Below are positions 44,425 through 53,843 of a stretch of 64,000 nucleotides of DNA, piece after piece. The notes below the pieces were generated by a model, which was not told the DNA's origin, did not search any database, and worked only from the letters and a program-made list of their open reading frames with translations. The position numbers were made by a program, and so were the translations under genes. This DNA comes from Sphingobacteriales bacterium 50-39. GTDB lineage: Bacteria; Bacteroidota; Bacteroidia; Chitinophagales; Chitinophagaceae. The stretch is taken from the NCBI GenBank assembly GCA_001898505.1, contig MKTZ01000009.1:558001-622000 (forward strand). The letters are read 5' to 3'. Position 1 is the first letter of the stretch. Every line of letters starts with the position of its first letter.

Positions 44425-47400
44425 ATGAGTAAAAAGCTACTTACATGGCTCTTATTGGTGTGCCTTGGTTACACTCTTCAGGCGCAGGATCGGACAGGTA
44501 GCGTCACCGGCATCGTTCGTAATGACATGGGCGACCCTTTGTCCGGTGTCACCGTGCTGGCGACCAATAGTGAGACAGGACTTTCATCCGGCACGCAGAC
44601 CGATTCTTCAGGCATTTTTCATTTTACCAAGCTGCCTGTCAAAGGCAGATATAGCTTCACCTTCAGCGGCGTAAGCTTCCAGCAGCAGACCCTTACGGGG
44701 TATGCGCTCAAAGCCGATGCATCCACTTCTATCCTCGTGCGAATGAAGAACCAGGCCGGAGCGTTGAGCGAGGTCGTTGTTGTAGGTTATGGTACGCAGA
44801 AAAGGGCTAATCTTACAGGGGCTGTTGCACAGGTCAGCGGCGATGTCCTGGACAGACGGAGTATCCCCAATATGACACAGGGTTTGCAGGGTATGATCCC
44901 CAACCTCAATCTGATCACTACCGACGGCAAGCCCGTCTCATCCGCCACCTATAATATTCGCGGAGGGACATCCATCGGACAGGGCGGCAATGCCCTGGTG
45001 CTGATCGACGGTGTACAGGGTGATCCCAGTCTCCTGAACCCTAACGATGTGGCCAGCGTCACCGTGCTGAAGGATGCCGCATCTGCCGCTATCTATGGCG
45101 CCAGGGCCGCCTTTGGCGTGGTGCTGATCACTACCAAGACGCCAAGCAAGGGCAAGTCTACCATCACTTACAGCTCCAATTATTCCATCAAGTCGCCTAC
45201 CTATATTCCCAGGATCGAGTCCAATGGCTACAAGTATATGATGATGTTCGACTCCGCCTGGACAGGCTGGAACGATTATTCGCAGATACCCGCCGGTGTC
45301 AACAAGACCCAGCCTTTCTCTCAGGCCTATCTCACCGAATATGCCAAACGCGATGCCGACCCCAGTCTGCCAAAAGTAGATGTGGGCTCGAATGGCAACT
45401 ATGTCTATTACGGCAATACGGACTGGTATGCGCTGCTGTATAAAAAACACAATGCTGCCATAGATCAGAACCTGTCCATCTCCGGCAGTAGCGGCAAAGC
45501 CAGCTTTTATGTGACGGGTCGTTACTACGGACAGGATGGGATATTCCGATATAATTCCGATGACTATCACATGTATAACCTCACCGCCAAGGGGAACATC
45601 GAGGTATTGCCCTGGTTGCAGGTATATAACTATACACAATATACGTCCCGTGATTATCACAACCCACTGAACGTAGGCGAGGGCGGCGGTATCTGGCGTA
45701 ACATGGCCGATGAGGCGCACCCCTCTTCCATGCTGCTGAACCCCGATGGAACGCTGACCTTTTCAGCTGCCTATACCGTGGGGGACCTCTTCTATGGCAA
45801 GAATGGCATCAACCTGAAAAGCCAGGTCTTCCGCAATACGACTGGATTTGTCGCTAAGTTCATGGACAACCACCTTCGTATCAAGGGAGACATCACCTAT
45901 CAGAATACGGACTCCGCACTCAAACAGATACGCGTACAGGTACCCTATAGTGTCACACCGGGTGTGATCGCCTATGTAGGCACCACTACCAATGACCTCC
46001 TGATGGGCAACGGCAAGACCCAGTATCTGGCGACAAATATTTATGCGGAATATGAGAATACTTTCGCAAGCGACCATTATTTCAAAGCATTGGTGGGATA
46101 TAACTACGAGCAATCCGTATTCAACAATTTCAATGCGCAGCGCAATGGCCTGGTCTATGCCAATGCGACGGACCTGAGCCTGGCATTGGGGCAGAATATC
46201 ACTACCAATGGAGGTTATGAGAAATGGGCGATCCTGGGCGGCTTTGGGAGGTTGAACTATGCTTATAGGGACAGATACCTGGTAGAGTTCGATGGCCGCT
46301 ATGACGGCTCTTCCAAATTCCCATCCAATCAGCGCTATGCCTTCTTCCCCTCTGTGTCGGCAGGCTGGCGTCTGACCAAAGAGGCATTCTGGAATGTAGA
46401 TCCCAATACGATCTCCGATATCAAGATCCGCGGTTCTTATGGCAGCCTGGGTAATGGCAGCATCGCCTCCTATGCTTTCCAGGAGCTCTTCAAGATCGCC
46501 CAGTCGGGTAGGGTCATCAATGGTGTACGTCCTCAGACCACCACACAGCCCAATGTGATCCCCGATGGGCTCACCTGGGAAAAAGCCACTACCAGAGATC
46601 TTGGCCTGGATATCTCCACGCTCAATAACCGGCTGACCTTTACGGGCGACATCTATACCCGTATCACCACCAATATGTTCACGGTTGGAAAGACGCTGCC
46701 CGCTGTATTTGGAACAACGGTACCCAAGGGCAACTACGCCGACATGCGGACCAATGGCTGGGAGGCTTCCATCAACTGGCGGGATCTGTTCAACATCGCA
46801 GGCAAGCCGTTGCATTACAGTGTCGGTGTCTGGATGTCCGACTACCAATCCACTATTACCCGATACAACAATGCTACCAAGCTCCTTTCCGACTACTATT
46901 CGGGTCAGAAGCTGGGTGAGATCTGGGGCTATACCAACGATGGTTTCTGGACAGATGCAGACAATCCGGCTGTCAACGGTCCCAAGTTCCAGCCTATCTT
47001 CAAGGCTTCCAATACCGGCAAATGGCTGCCCGGCGACCTCAAGTTCAAGGACCTGAACCACGACGGTGTCGTGAACAACGGAGCCAATACGGCCAATGAC
47101 CCCGGTGACATGCGTATCATCGGCAACAGCACGCCGCGATATACTTATGGTATCAGCCTGAATGCAGATTATGGAGGCTTCTTCTTCGGCGCCTTCTTCC
47201 AGGGTGTCGGCAAGCAGGACTGGTGGCCCGGCAGCGAGGCGGATGTATTCTGGGGCCAGTTCAATCGTCCTTATAACTTCCTCTTCAAATACCAGGAAGG
47301 CAAGATCTGGAGCCCTCAAAACCCCAACACCTATTTCCCGCGCTACCGTGGTTATACTGCACAGAACAGTCAGGGCGAGTTGTATAATGCACAGACGAGA

Positions 47401-47679
47401 TATCTGCAGAATGTAGCTTATATACGGCTGAAGAACGTACAGGTCGGATACAATCTGCCAGCTGCCATGGTACAGCGTCTGAAGCTGACGGGTATACGGG
47501 TATATGTATCCGGCGAGAACCTCTGGACATACTCACCCATGTTCAAGATCACGAAGAATCTCGATCCCGAGAGCATTGGCAAGTCGGACATTATCCTGAC
47601 GGGGACGTCTAACAATGGCAACGGTAACAACTATCCTATCTTAAAGAGCCTAACCCTGGGATTGAACATAACACTTTAA
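44425..47679 (+). CDS. SusC/RagA-type TonB-dependent outer-membrane transporter
   Basis: 1084 residues. A signal peptide (LLTWLLLVCLGYTLQAQ) is followed by a carboxypeptidase regulatory-like domain (GSVTGIVRNDMGDPLSGVTV), the TonB-box/plug start (EVVVVGYGTQKRANLTGAV), the plug (NIRGGTSIGQGGNALVLID) and a large barrel ending in a typical aromatic strand (LKSLTLGLNITL). No N-terminal secretin/STN signalling domain is seen. It imports oligomeric substrate together with the SusD lipoprotein encoded 10 bases downstream. The substrate is not a certain glycan, see the downstream enzyme. Confidence 0.95.
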   Translation: MSKKLLTWLLLVCLGYTLQAQDRTGSVTGIVRNDMGDPLSGVTVLATNSETGLSSGTQTDSSGIFHFTKLPVKGRYSFTFSGVSFQQQTLTGYALKADASTSILVRMKNQAGALSEVVVVGYGTQKRANLTGAVAQVSGDVLDRRSIPNMTQGLQGMIPNLNLITTDGKPVSSATYNIRGGTSIGQGGNALVLIDGVQGDPSLLNPNDVASVTVLKDAASAAIYGARAAFGVVLITTKTPSKGKSTITYSSNYSIKSPTYIPRIESNGYKYMMMFDSAWTGWNDYSQIPAGVNKTQPFSQAYLTEYAKRDADPSLPKVDVGSNGNYVYYGNTDWYALLYKKHNAAIDQNLSISGSSGKASFYVTGRYYGQDGIFRYNSDDYHMYNLTAKGNIEVLPWLQVYNYTQYTSRDYHNPLNVGEGGGIWRNMADEAHPSSMLLNPDGTLTFSAAYTVGDLFYGKNGINLKSQVFRNTTGFVAKFMDNHLRIKGDITYQNTDSALKQIRVQVPYSVTPGVIAYVGTTTNDLLMGNGKTQYLATNIYAEYENTFASDHYFKALVGYNYEQSVFNNFNAQRNGLVYANATDLSLALGQNITTNGGYEKWAILGGFGRLNYAYRDRYLVEFDGRYDGSSKFPSNQRYAFFPSVSAGWRLTKEAFWNVDPNTISDIKIRGSYGSLGNGSIASYAFQELFKIAQSGRVINGVRPQTTTQPNVIPDGLTWEKATTRDLGLDISTLNNRLTFTGDIYTRITTNMFTVGKTLPAVFGTTVPKGNYADMRTNGWEASINWRDLFNIAGKPLHYSVGVWMSDYQSTITRYNNATKLLSDYYSGQKLGEIWGYTNDGFWTDADNPAVNGPKFQPIFKASNTGKWLPGDLKFKDLNHDGVVNNGANTANDPGDMRIIGNSTPRYTYGISLNADYGGFFFGAFFQGVGKQDWWPGSEADVFWGQFNRPYNFLFKYQEGKIWSPQNPNTYFPRYRGYTAQNSQGELYNAQTRYLQNVAYIRLKNVQVGYNLPAAMVQRLKLTGIRVYVSGENLWTYSPMFKITKNLDPESIGKSDIILTGTSNNGNGNNYPILKSLTLGLNITL

Positions 47680-47689
47680 AAACAGAAGT

Positions 47690-49507
47690 ATGCTTCGCAA
47701 TAAAAAATATCTCATCTGGCTGTCGATAACTCTTTTATTCGCCAGCTGTGCCAAGAACCTCGACCAGCAGCCTCAGTCCACTGCCAATAAGGATGTTATA
47801 TTCAGCAGCGCGGACGGTCTGCAGCTGTATGCCAATTCATTTTATGATGTGCTGCCCGGCATCAACGATGTCTTCCGGACGGACGCCAACATGAGCGATT
47901 ACGGCGCACGCAATGCCGTGCCCGACTATATCCGCGCGGGATTTTACAATTCGCGGCAGAGCTCCGGCTGGAGCTGGACCGCATTGCGTAATATCAACTA
48001 TTTTATTGCCAATAACACCAATGCCAAGATCGCCCAGAGTGTACGGGACAACTACACCGGGCTGGCCAGGTTCTTCCGAGCTTACTTTTATTATAATATG
48101 GTGCAGAAATTCGGGGATGTGCCCTGGATCAGCAAGCCGTTGAGTGTTACCGACACCGCCCTGCTTTATGGAAAACGTGATCCCCGCGAAAAGGTGATGG
48201 ATTCTGTTCTGGCCGATCTGAACTATGCCATCGGACATATGTCTCTCTCCACCGATGCCAGCCGCAGCCAGATCACCAAATGGGTGGCTTATGGCATGAA
48301 ATCCCGCATCTGTCTTTTTGAAGGGACATACAGGAAGTATGATTCAGCCACCTCCAGCGATGCAACGGTGAAGGCTACCGCCAACCAATGGCTCCAGGAA
48401 GCTGCCACTTCGGCCAGGGCGGTAATGGACAGCGCCGGATTCAGCCTGAACACTTCCAACGGCCTGGATCTCTCTTATCGCAACCTGTTCATCAGCACCT
48501 CCCCCGTGACCAACGAGATCATGCTCTCCAGCGTCACCAGCAGCTCGCTGGCCGTCCTCAACGACGCCAACTGGTACTATACCAGCAGCACGTATGGCGT
48601 CCGTCTGAATTTTACCAGGGACTTCATCAATATGTATCTCAACCTCGACGGCTCGGCGTTTACGGATATCCCCGGTCATGACACCCTGACCTTCTGGCAG
48701 GAGACACAGGGCAGGGACAAGCGTTTGGCACAGACCATCCGCACACCAGGCTATACCCGTATCAGCAGCGGTTCGGTGATAGCCGGACCTCCCGCCTTCA
48801 ACTATTCCTATACAGGCTATCAGCCCATCAAATGGTGTTTGGACGACACATATTATGACAACGGTACGCTCAACACGAATTCCATCAGCCAGATGCGTTA
48901 CGCCGAGATACTGCTTAATTATGCGGAAGCTCAGCAGGAACTGGGACAGCTCTCCCCATCGGACTGGACAAAAACCATCGGGGCGTTGCGCTCGCGTGCC
49001 GGCATCACCGGTGGTCTGAATGCTTTGCCTGCCGTTGCTGACCCCTATATCCAGGCCTATTTCCAACGATGGAACGGAGGCCTTACCGACCCCGTCCTCC
49101 TGGAGATCTATCGCGAGAGGAGCATCGAGCTCGTGCTGGAGGGCCTGCGTTATTCCGACCTGCTGCGCTGGGGAATGGGCAAGCTGCTCTTAAGACCCTG
49201 GAACGGATTTTATGTACCTGCCCTGAATCAGCTGATGGACCTGGACCAGAATGGCACGCCCGACGTATGTTTCTACCAGGGCACGAAGCCGGGTAATGTC
49301 ACCGGGGTCACCTATATCAATGTTGCTACGACCATCGGCAGCACCGTCAATCCGCAAACGCTCGAACATGGCACCTATGGAAATATATTGTGGCTGGTGA
49401 ATGGTAATCCCGGCGCCGTGTGGAACGAATGGAGAGCTATCTATCCCATTCCTTATAATGATCTTCAACTTAATGCGAATTTGGGACAGAATCCCGGATG
49501 GAATTAA
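47690..49507 (+). CDS. SusD/RagB-type surface lipoprotein
   Basis: 605 residues. The signal peptide ends in a lipobox (LLFASCAKNL), so the protein is lipid-anchored at the cell surface. The SusD helical fold is recognisable from NTNAKIAQSVRDNYTGLARF and RAYFYYNMVQKFGDVPWI near the N-terminus, and from MRYAEILLNYAEAQQELGQ and EIYRERSIELVLEGLRYSD near the C-terminus. It binds substrate over the SusC channel. The operon continues into the EEP-NPP enzyme 10 bases after its stop. Confidence 0.94.
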   Translation: MLRNKKYLIWLSITLLFASCAKNLDQQPQSTANKDVIFSSADGLQLYANSFYDVLPGINDVFRTDANMSDYGARNAVPDYIRAGFYNSRQSSGWSWTALRNINYFIANNTNAKIAQSVRDNYTGLARFFRAYFYYNMVQKFGDVPWISKPLSVTDTALLYGKRDPREKVMDSVLADLNYAIGHMSLSTDASRSQITKWVAYGMKSRICLFEGTYRKYDSATSSDATVKATANQWLQEAATSARAVMDSAGFSLNTSNGLDLSYRNLFISTSPVTNEIMLSSVTSSSLAVLNDANWYYTSSTYGVRLNFTRDFINMYLNLDGSAFTDIPGHDTLTFWQETQGRDKRLAQTIRTPGYTRISSGSVIAGPPAFNYSYTGYQPIKWCLDDTYYDNGTLNTNSISQMRYAEILLNYAEAQQELGQLSPSDWTKTIGALRSRAGITGGLNALPAVADPYIQAYFQRWNGGLTDPVLLEIYRERSIELVLEGLRYSDLLRWGMGKLLLRPWNGFYVPALNQLMDLDQNGTPDVCFYQGTKPGNVTGVTYINVATTIGSTVNPQTLEHGTYGNILWLVNGNPGAVWNEWRAIYPIPYNDLQLNANLGQNPGWN

Positions 49508-49517
49508 AAATACTACT

Positions 49518-51635
49518 ATGAACGAACGTTCACACAGGGTTCTGACTGGAACAGGGACAGCATTATTGCTGTCCCTTCTTTGCATGACCGCAGCCTATGC
49601 ACAGCGGTTCAACATCGGCACGTACAATCTGCGCTATGCCAATCATGGAGATTCTCTGCATGGCAATGGATGGGGACAGCGACTGCCCGTGATAGCTGCC
49701 CAGGTGCGCTTTCATGACTTCGATATCTTCGGCACACAGGAAGGCCTGGATCATATGCTGGAAGGCTTGCGTGACAGCCTGCCCGACTATGCATACATCG
49801 GCATTGGCCGGGATGATGGTAAACAGGCCGGCGAACATTCCGCCATTTTTTACAAGACCAATAAGTTCAAGCTACTGGAGCATGGGGATTTCTGGCTGTC
49901 CGAGATCACCGACCGTCCCAACAAGGGATGGGATGCCGTGCTGCCTCGTATCTGTACCTGGGGCAAGTTCAGGGAGACAGGCACAGGGTTTATTTTTTAT
50001 ATGTTCAATCTGCACATGGATCATGTAGGCGTCCAGGCTCGCGCGGAGAGTGCCAAAATGATCCTGGCGAAGATCAAAACATTCCCTGCCAGCATGCCCG
50101 TGATCCTTACCGGCGACTTCAACGTAGATCAGACCAGCGAAAGCTATAAGCTGATCAACAACTCCGGCGTATTGAGAGATTGTTATGAATTATCGCCTAT
50201 CCGGCTGGCGACCAACGGCACTTTCAATAATTTTCACACCGACGGCAAAACAGATAGCCGTATAGACCATATATTCGTCACCAGGCAATTCCGCGTCGCT
50301 CGCTATGGGATACTCACGGATACGTATTGTGGCCGTACGCCCTCGGATCATTTCCCTGTCGAAGCACAGGTGGAATTTGGAGCCCTCTTGCAACAGGTAG
50401 AACACGTCGTGCTGATCACCATCGATGGGCTCCGTCCCAACCTTTATATGGACCCTTCCTGGAATACCGTACACCTACATCAACTGATGAAAGATGGCGC
50501 CTATGCCGAAGGTGTCAACAGCGTATTCCCCTCTATGACCTATCCTTCACATGCCACCATCGTCACCGGTGTTCAGCCGGCAAAGCACGGAGTATATTTC
50601 AATAATATGTTCGAGCCCAACGGCCCTACCGGAAAGATGTATTGGAACGACAGTTCCATCCATTCCCCCACCGTCTGGGACGCTGCGGAGAAAAAAGGAA
50701 TGAAGGTGGCGGCCCTTTTATGGCCTGTGTCGGCCGACGCGCCGGTACAGTACAATATCCCCGACATCGGCAGCATGGGCGAGGCTGTTCGAGAACAGTA
50801 TTCAAGACCCGCAGGGTTTGTAGATGCGCTTAAGAAGGAAGTCTTTGACGGCGCAGACAGGATAGACTATGGGAGAGATCACAATGTAGCGCGCATAGCT
50901 GCCTATGTCATTGCAAAGGATCAGCCCAACCTGATGACCATCCACTTCTTCTCTGTGGATCATTATTCGCATATGCAGGGCAGGGATGGAGACAGCGTCC
51001 GGAGGGCGGTGCTGGATGCCGATAGCAGTGTTGGCATCGTAATGGATGCATTGAAGATAGCTGGTATCTGGGACAAGACTGCGCTCATCATCACCGGCGA
51101 CCATGGTTTTGAAAATGTGACGACCAGTGTAAATCCCAATGTATGGTTGGTCCGGGCCGGGTTGATCACCGATGTAAAGACCGACGACTGGAAGGCGCAG
51201 TTCTTCTGTGTGGGTGGCAGCGCCTATCTGTATCTGAAGGACAGGAGCGATAAGGAGACCCTGAAAAAGGTGAGGGGGATGCTCGACAGACTGACGCCCG
51301 ATGAGAAAAAGTACTTTCATGTCATTGACCGGGCCAAACTAAATGCCATCGGCGCCAACCCCCTGGTAGAGTTTGCTTTGTCTGCTGAAAATGGCGGTTC
51401 GTTTGGCAATGGTATGAAAGGGGAGGCTATCAAGTCCGGACACGGGGGAACACACGGACATTTCCCCGACCGCCAGAATATACGTACCGGCTATATCATC
51501 TGCGGTCCCGGAGTGAAAAAAGGTACGGTGATCAGGGAGATGAACCAGCGGGATCAGGCAGCGATCATCTGCAAGCTGCTGGGGCTGTCCATGCCCACTA
51601 TAGATGGGAAGGTGCCGGTGGGATTGTTGCAATAA
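49518..51635 (+). CDS. Fusion enzyme: EEP-family phosphoesterase plus nucleotide pyrophosphatase/phosphodiesterase
   Basis: 705 residues from ATG 49518, which begins a signal peptide (TALLLSLLCMTAAYAQ). Residues about 28-290 form an endonuclease/exonuclease/phosphatase domain with all key motifs: TYNLRY, GTQEG with metal Glu, TGDFNVD and the terminal SDHFPVE. Residues about 297-705 form a type I phosphodiesterase: metal Asp in LITIDGLRP, nucleophile Thr in SMTYPSHAT, SVDHYSHMQG, ITGDHGFE and SGHGGTHGH. Both active sites look intact. Position directly after SusD suggests that it acts on phosphodiester or pyrophosphate bonds of the imported substrate. Confidence 0.9.
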   Translation: MNERSHRVLTGTGTALLLSLLCMTAAYAQRFNIGTYNLRYANHGDSLHGNGWGQRLPVIAAQVRFHDFDIFGTQEGLDHMLEGLRDSLPDYAYIGIGRDDGKQAGEHSAIFYKTNKFKLLEHGDFWLSEITDRPNKGWDAVLPRICTWGKFRETGTGFIFYMFNLHMDHVGVQARAESAKMILAKIKTFPASMPVILTGDFNVDQTSESYKLINNSGVLRDCYELSPIRLATNGTFNNFHTDGKTDSRIDHIFVTRQFRVARYGILTDTYCGRTPSDHFPVEAQVEFGALLQQVEHVVLITIDGLRPNLYMDPSWNTVHLHQLMKDGAYAEGVNSVFPSMTYPSHATIVTGVQPAKHGVYFNNMFEPNGPTGKMYWNDSSIHSPTVWDAAEKKGMKVAALLWPVSADAPVQYNIPDIGSMGEAVREQYSRPAGFVDALKKEVFDGADRIDYGRDHNVARIAAYVIAKDQPNLMTIHFFSVDHYSHMQGRDGDSVRRAVLDADSSVGIVMDALKIAGIWDKTALIITGDHGFENVTTSVNPNVWLVRAGLITDVKTDDWKAQFFCVGGSAYLYLKDRSDKETLKKVRGMLDRLTPDEKKYFHVIDRAKLNAIGANPLVEFALSAENGGSFGNGMKGEAIKSGHGGTHGHFPDRQNIRTGYIICGPGVKKGTVIREMNQRDQAAIICKLLGLSMPTIDGKVPVGLLQ

Positions 51636-51653
51636 AGCAAGTATCTTGCGAGC

Positions 51654-52493
51654 ATGTCCTCGCCCCTCACTTTTCGCCGGACAAGAATAGCGCCTACGCC
51701 CAGCGGGTATCTGCATTTGGGTAATGCCTGGTCCTTTAAGTTAACGGCCGGCCTGGCCCGCCGCACGGGGGCGAAGATCCTGCTCAGGATCGACGACCTG
51801 GACAGGGAGAGGGTTGAGGAGCCATACGTACAGGACATATTCGACACATTGCATTTTTTGGACATACCCTGGGATGAAGGACCTCGCGCCAGGGCGGACT
51901 TCGAGCGGACCTGGTCACAGCTGCGCCGGATGGACTTGTATCGCCGTTCGTTGGAGGAGCTGAGACAGCAGGGTGTTCTTTTTGCCTGTGCCTGTTCTCG
52001 TACGCAGATTGCCAGGGAGTCCGCAGGCGGAGAATATCCCGGTACATGCAGGGATAAAGGTCTTTCATTGGATATGCCCGATGTCAGTTGGCGGGTGAGG
52101 ACCGATATAGGAAAAGAGCTGACCATGCAACAGCTGGATGCACCGGTATTCAAAGGCCTACTGGACAGGAGCGTCAAAGATTTTGTTGTAAGAAAAAAGG
52201 ACGGATACCCCGCCTATCAGTTGACGTCCCTGGTAGACGACCTGCATTTTGGGGTAGACCTTATCGTGAGAGGCCGGGACCTCTGGTCATCTACCCTCGC
52301 CCAACTGTACCTGGCAGACCTTCTCCCCGGAGGCACGGCTTTTACAAACGCGATCTTTCATCATCATGCATTGTTTACAAATGCCGACGGGAGCAAGCTG
52401 TCCAAGTCGGCGGGAGCTGCTTCCATACAGTTTCTTCGTAGAGAGGGGAAAACCCCGGCCGGGATTTTCGGGATGATGGGACAAATTCAGTAA
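51654..52493 (+). CDS. gluQ: Glutamyl-Q tRNA(Asp) synthetase-like protein
   Basis: 279 residues, the length of GluQ-RS rather than full GluRS. The ATP site has TPSGYLHLGNA as the HIGH-type motif and DGSKLSKSAGA as the KMSKS motif. A zinc-site pattern of the GluQ type is seen in FACACSRTQ and YPGTCRDK. The anticodon-binding domain is absent. Such enzymes activate glutamate and attach it to queuosine in the anticodon of tRNA(Asp). The gene starts 18 bases after the EEP-NPP stop, though the functions are probably unrelated. Confidence 0.8.
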   Translation: MSSPLTFRRTRIAPTPSGYLHLGNAWSFKLTAGLARRTGAKILLRIDDLDRERVEEPYVQDIFDTLHFLDIPWDEGPRARADFERTWSQLRRMDLYRRSLEELRQQGVLFACACSRTQIARESAGGEYPGTCRDKGLSLDMPDVSWRVRTDIGKELTMQQLDAPVFKGLLDRSVKDFVVRKKDGYPAYQLTSLVDDLHFGVDLIVRGRDLWSSTLAQLYLADLLPGGTAFTNAIFHHHALFTNADGSKLSKSAGAASIQFLRREGKTPAGIFGMMGQIQ

Positions 52494-52518
52494 ATTCGGT
52501 CACTCAAAAGCAGTTTCC

Positions 52519-53607
52519 ATGAACACCCGTCGCGATTTCCTTCAAAAGCTGGCCGCCACGGCCCTTGTCTTCCCCTCGTTGTCTTGTTTCACCGCCGCCG
52601 ATGGGCCCATGCTGCGTGTAGCCATCATGGGTCTCGGGAGTTATGGAACAAGGGTTGCCGAAGCCATGAAGTCGTGTACAAAGGCCAGGCTGGCAGGGGT
52701 TATCAGCGGCCACCCCGACAAGATCAAACGCTGGCAATCCCAATATAATATTCCTGATAAGAATTGTTATAACTACGAGAACTTCGATGCTATCAGGAAC
52801 AATCCGGATATAGATGCCGTATATGTCATCACCCCCAACGGCCTCCATCATGATGAGGTCATTCGCGTAGCCAGGGCCGGCAAACATGTCATCTGCGAGA
52901 AGCCGATGGCCATCAATGCCAGGGAGGGACAGGAAATGGTGGATGCGTGCAACCAGGCAGGTGTAAAGCTGCTGGTGGGCTACAGGATGCACTTTGAACC
53001 CCATACGCTCGAGATCATCCGTATGCGCAAGGCCGGAGAACTGGGGGCCATCCGGTTTTTTCAGGGGCTGTCCGGTTTTGTCATCGGCGACCCTACGCAA
53101 TGGCGATTGAACAAGCAGCTGGCCGGCGGCGGCGCCATGATGGACATCGGCATCTATTCGATCAATGGTAGCCGTTATATGGTCGGGGAGGACCCTATTT
53201 GGGTGACGGCGCAGGAGACAAAGACCGACCCCCTAAAATTCAAGGAAGGCGTGGATGAGACCATCCAGTTCCAGATGGGTTTCCCCAGTGGCGCAGTTGC
53301 TTCCTGTCTTTCGACCTACAACATGAATAACCTCGATAAATTTTTCCTGGATGGATCCAATGGCTGGGCCGAACTATGGCCGGCAACAGGGTATGGGCCT
53401 ATCAAGGGACGTACCCACAAGGGAGAGATCAATCAGCCCATCACCACTCATCAGACTGTCCAGATGGATGAGATGGCAGGTATCATCCTGGAAGGGAAAC
53501 AGCCTATCGTGCCCGTGGATGGGGTAGAGGCCGTGAAAGACCTGAAGATCATCGATGGTATATACGAGGCCGTACGCACCGGCGGAAAGGTGACGTTCAA
53601 ACTCTAA
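52519..53607 (+). CDS. Exported Gfo/Idh/MocA-family oxidoreductase
   Basis: 362 residues. The N-terminus (NTRRDFLQKLAATALVF) has a twin-arginine export motif. The Rossmann fold shows VAIMGLGSYGTRVAEA, the family motif is CEKPMAINAREG and the C-terminal domain has GGGAMMDIGIYSING. Tat export of a folded, cofactor-bound protein is typical of glucose-fructose oxidoreductase, so NADP may travel with the enzyme. Its sugar substrate is unknown. A strong terminator follows about 85 bases after the stop. Confidence 0.85.
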   Translation: MNTRRDFLQKLAATALVFPSLSCFTAADGPMLRVAIMGLGSYGTRVAEAMKSCTKARLAGVISGHPDKIKRWQSQYNIPDKNCYNYENFDAIRNNPDIDAVYVITPNGLHHDEVIRVARAGKHVICEKPMAINAREGQEMVDACNQAGVKLLVGYRMHFEPHTLEIIRMRKAGELGAIRFFQGLSGFVIGDPTQWRLNKQLAGGGAMMDIGIYSINGSRYMVGEDPIWVTAQETKTDPLKFKEGVDETIQFQMGFPSGAVASCLSTYNMNNLDKFFLDGSNGWAELWPATGYGPIKGRTHKGEINQPITTHQTVQMDEMAGIILEGKQPIVPVDGVEAVKDLKIIDGIYEAVRTGGKVTFKL

Positions 53608-53692
53608 TCTGTTTTTCTCGGCAGGTCCTGATAATGAAGTTGATGGAGTTTTCGGCTACTTAATAAAGCAATAACCCAATATGAAAATTTTG

Positions 53693-53734
53693 CGGCGGGC
53701 AACCCTCACGGGGGTGTCCGCCGTTTGTTTTTTT
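53693..53734 (+). terminator. Rho-independent terminator
   Basis: A stem of CGGCGG (53693-53698) with CCGCCG (53718-53723) encloses a further GC-rich inner pairing (ACCCTCACGGGGGT). It is followed by TTTGTTTTTTT. This ends the transcript of the Gfo/Idh/MocA gene. Confidence 0.85.
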
Positions 53735-53843
53735 GCCCGCTGAGAACTGCTTTCCTCCTACTTACAACTCACCGTAGAAGTTCACCCTGGGTCACACATC
53801 GGGTGGCGTGTCATCCCATTTTGTTAACCTTAAAAATTGCTGT

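Noticed and set aside
45763-47319. Long open frame antisense to the SusC gene (518 codons)
   Set aside because: It mirrors the codon pattern of the SusC gene, has no domain-like sequence and no start context.
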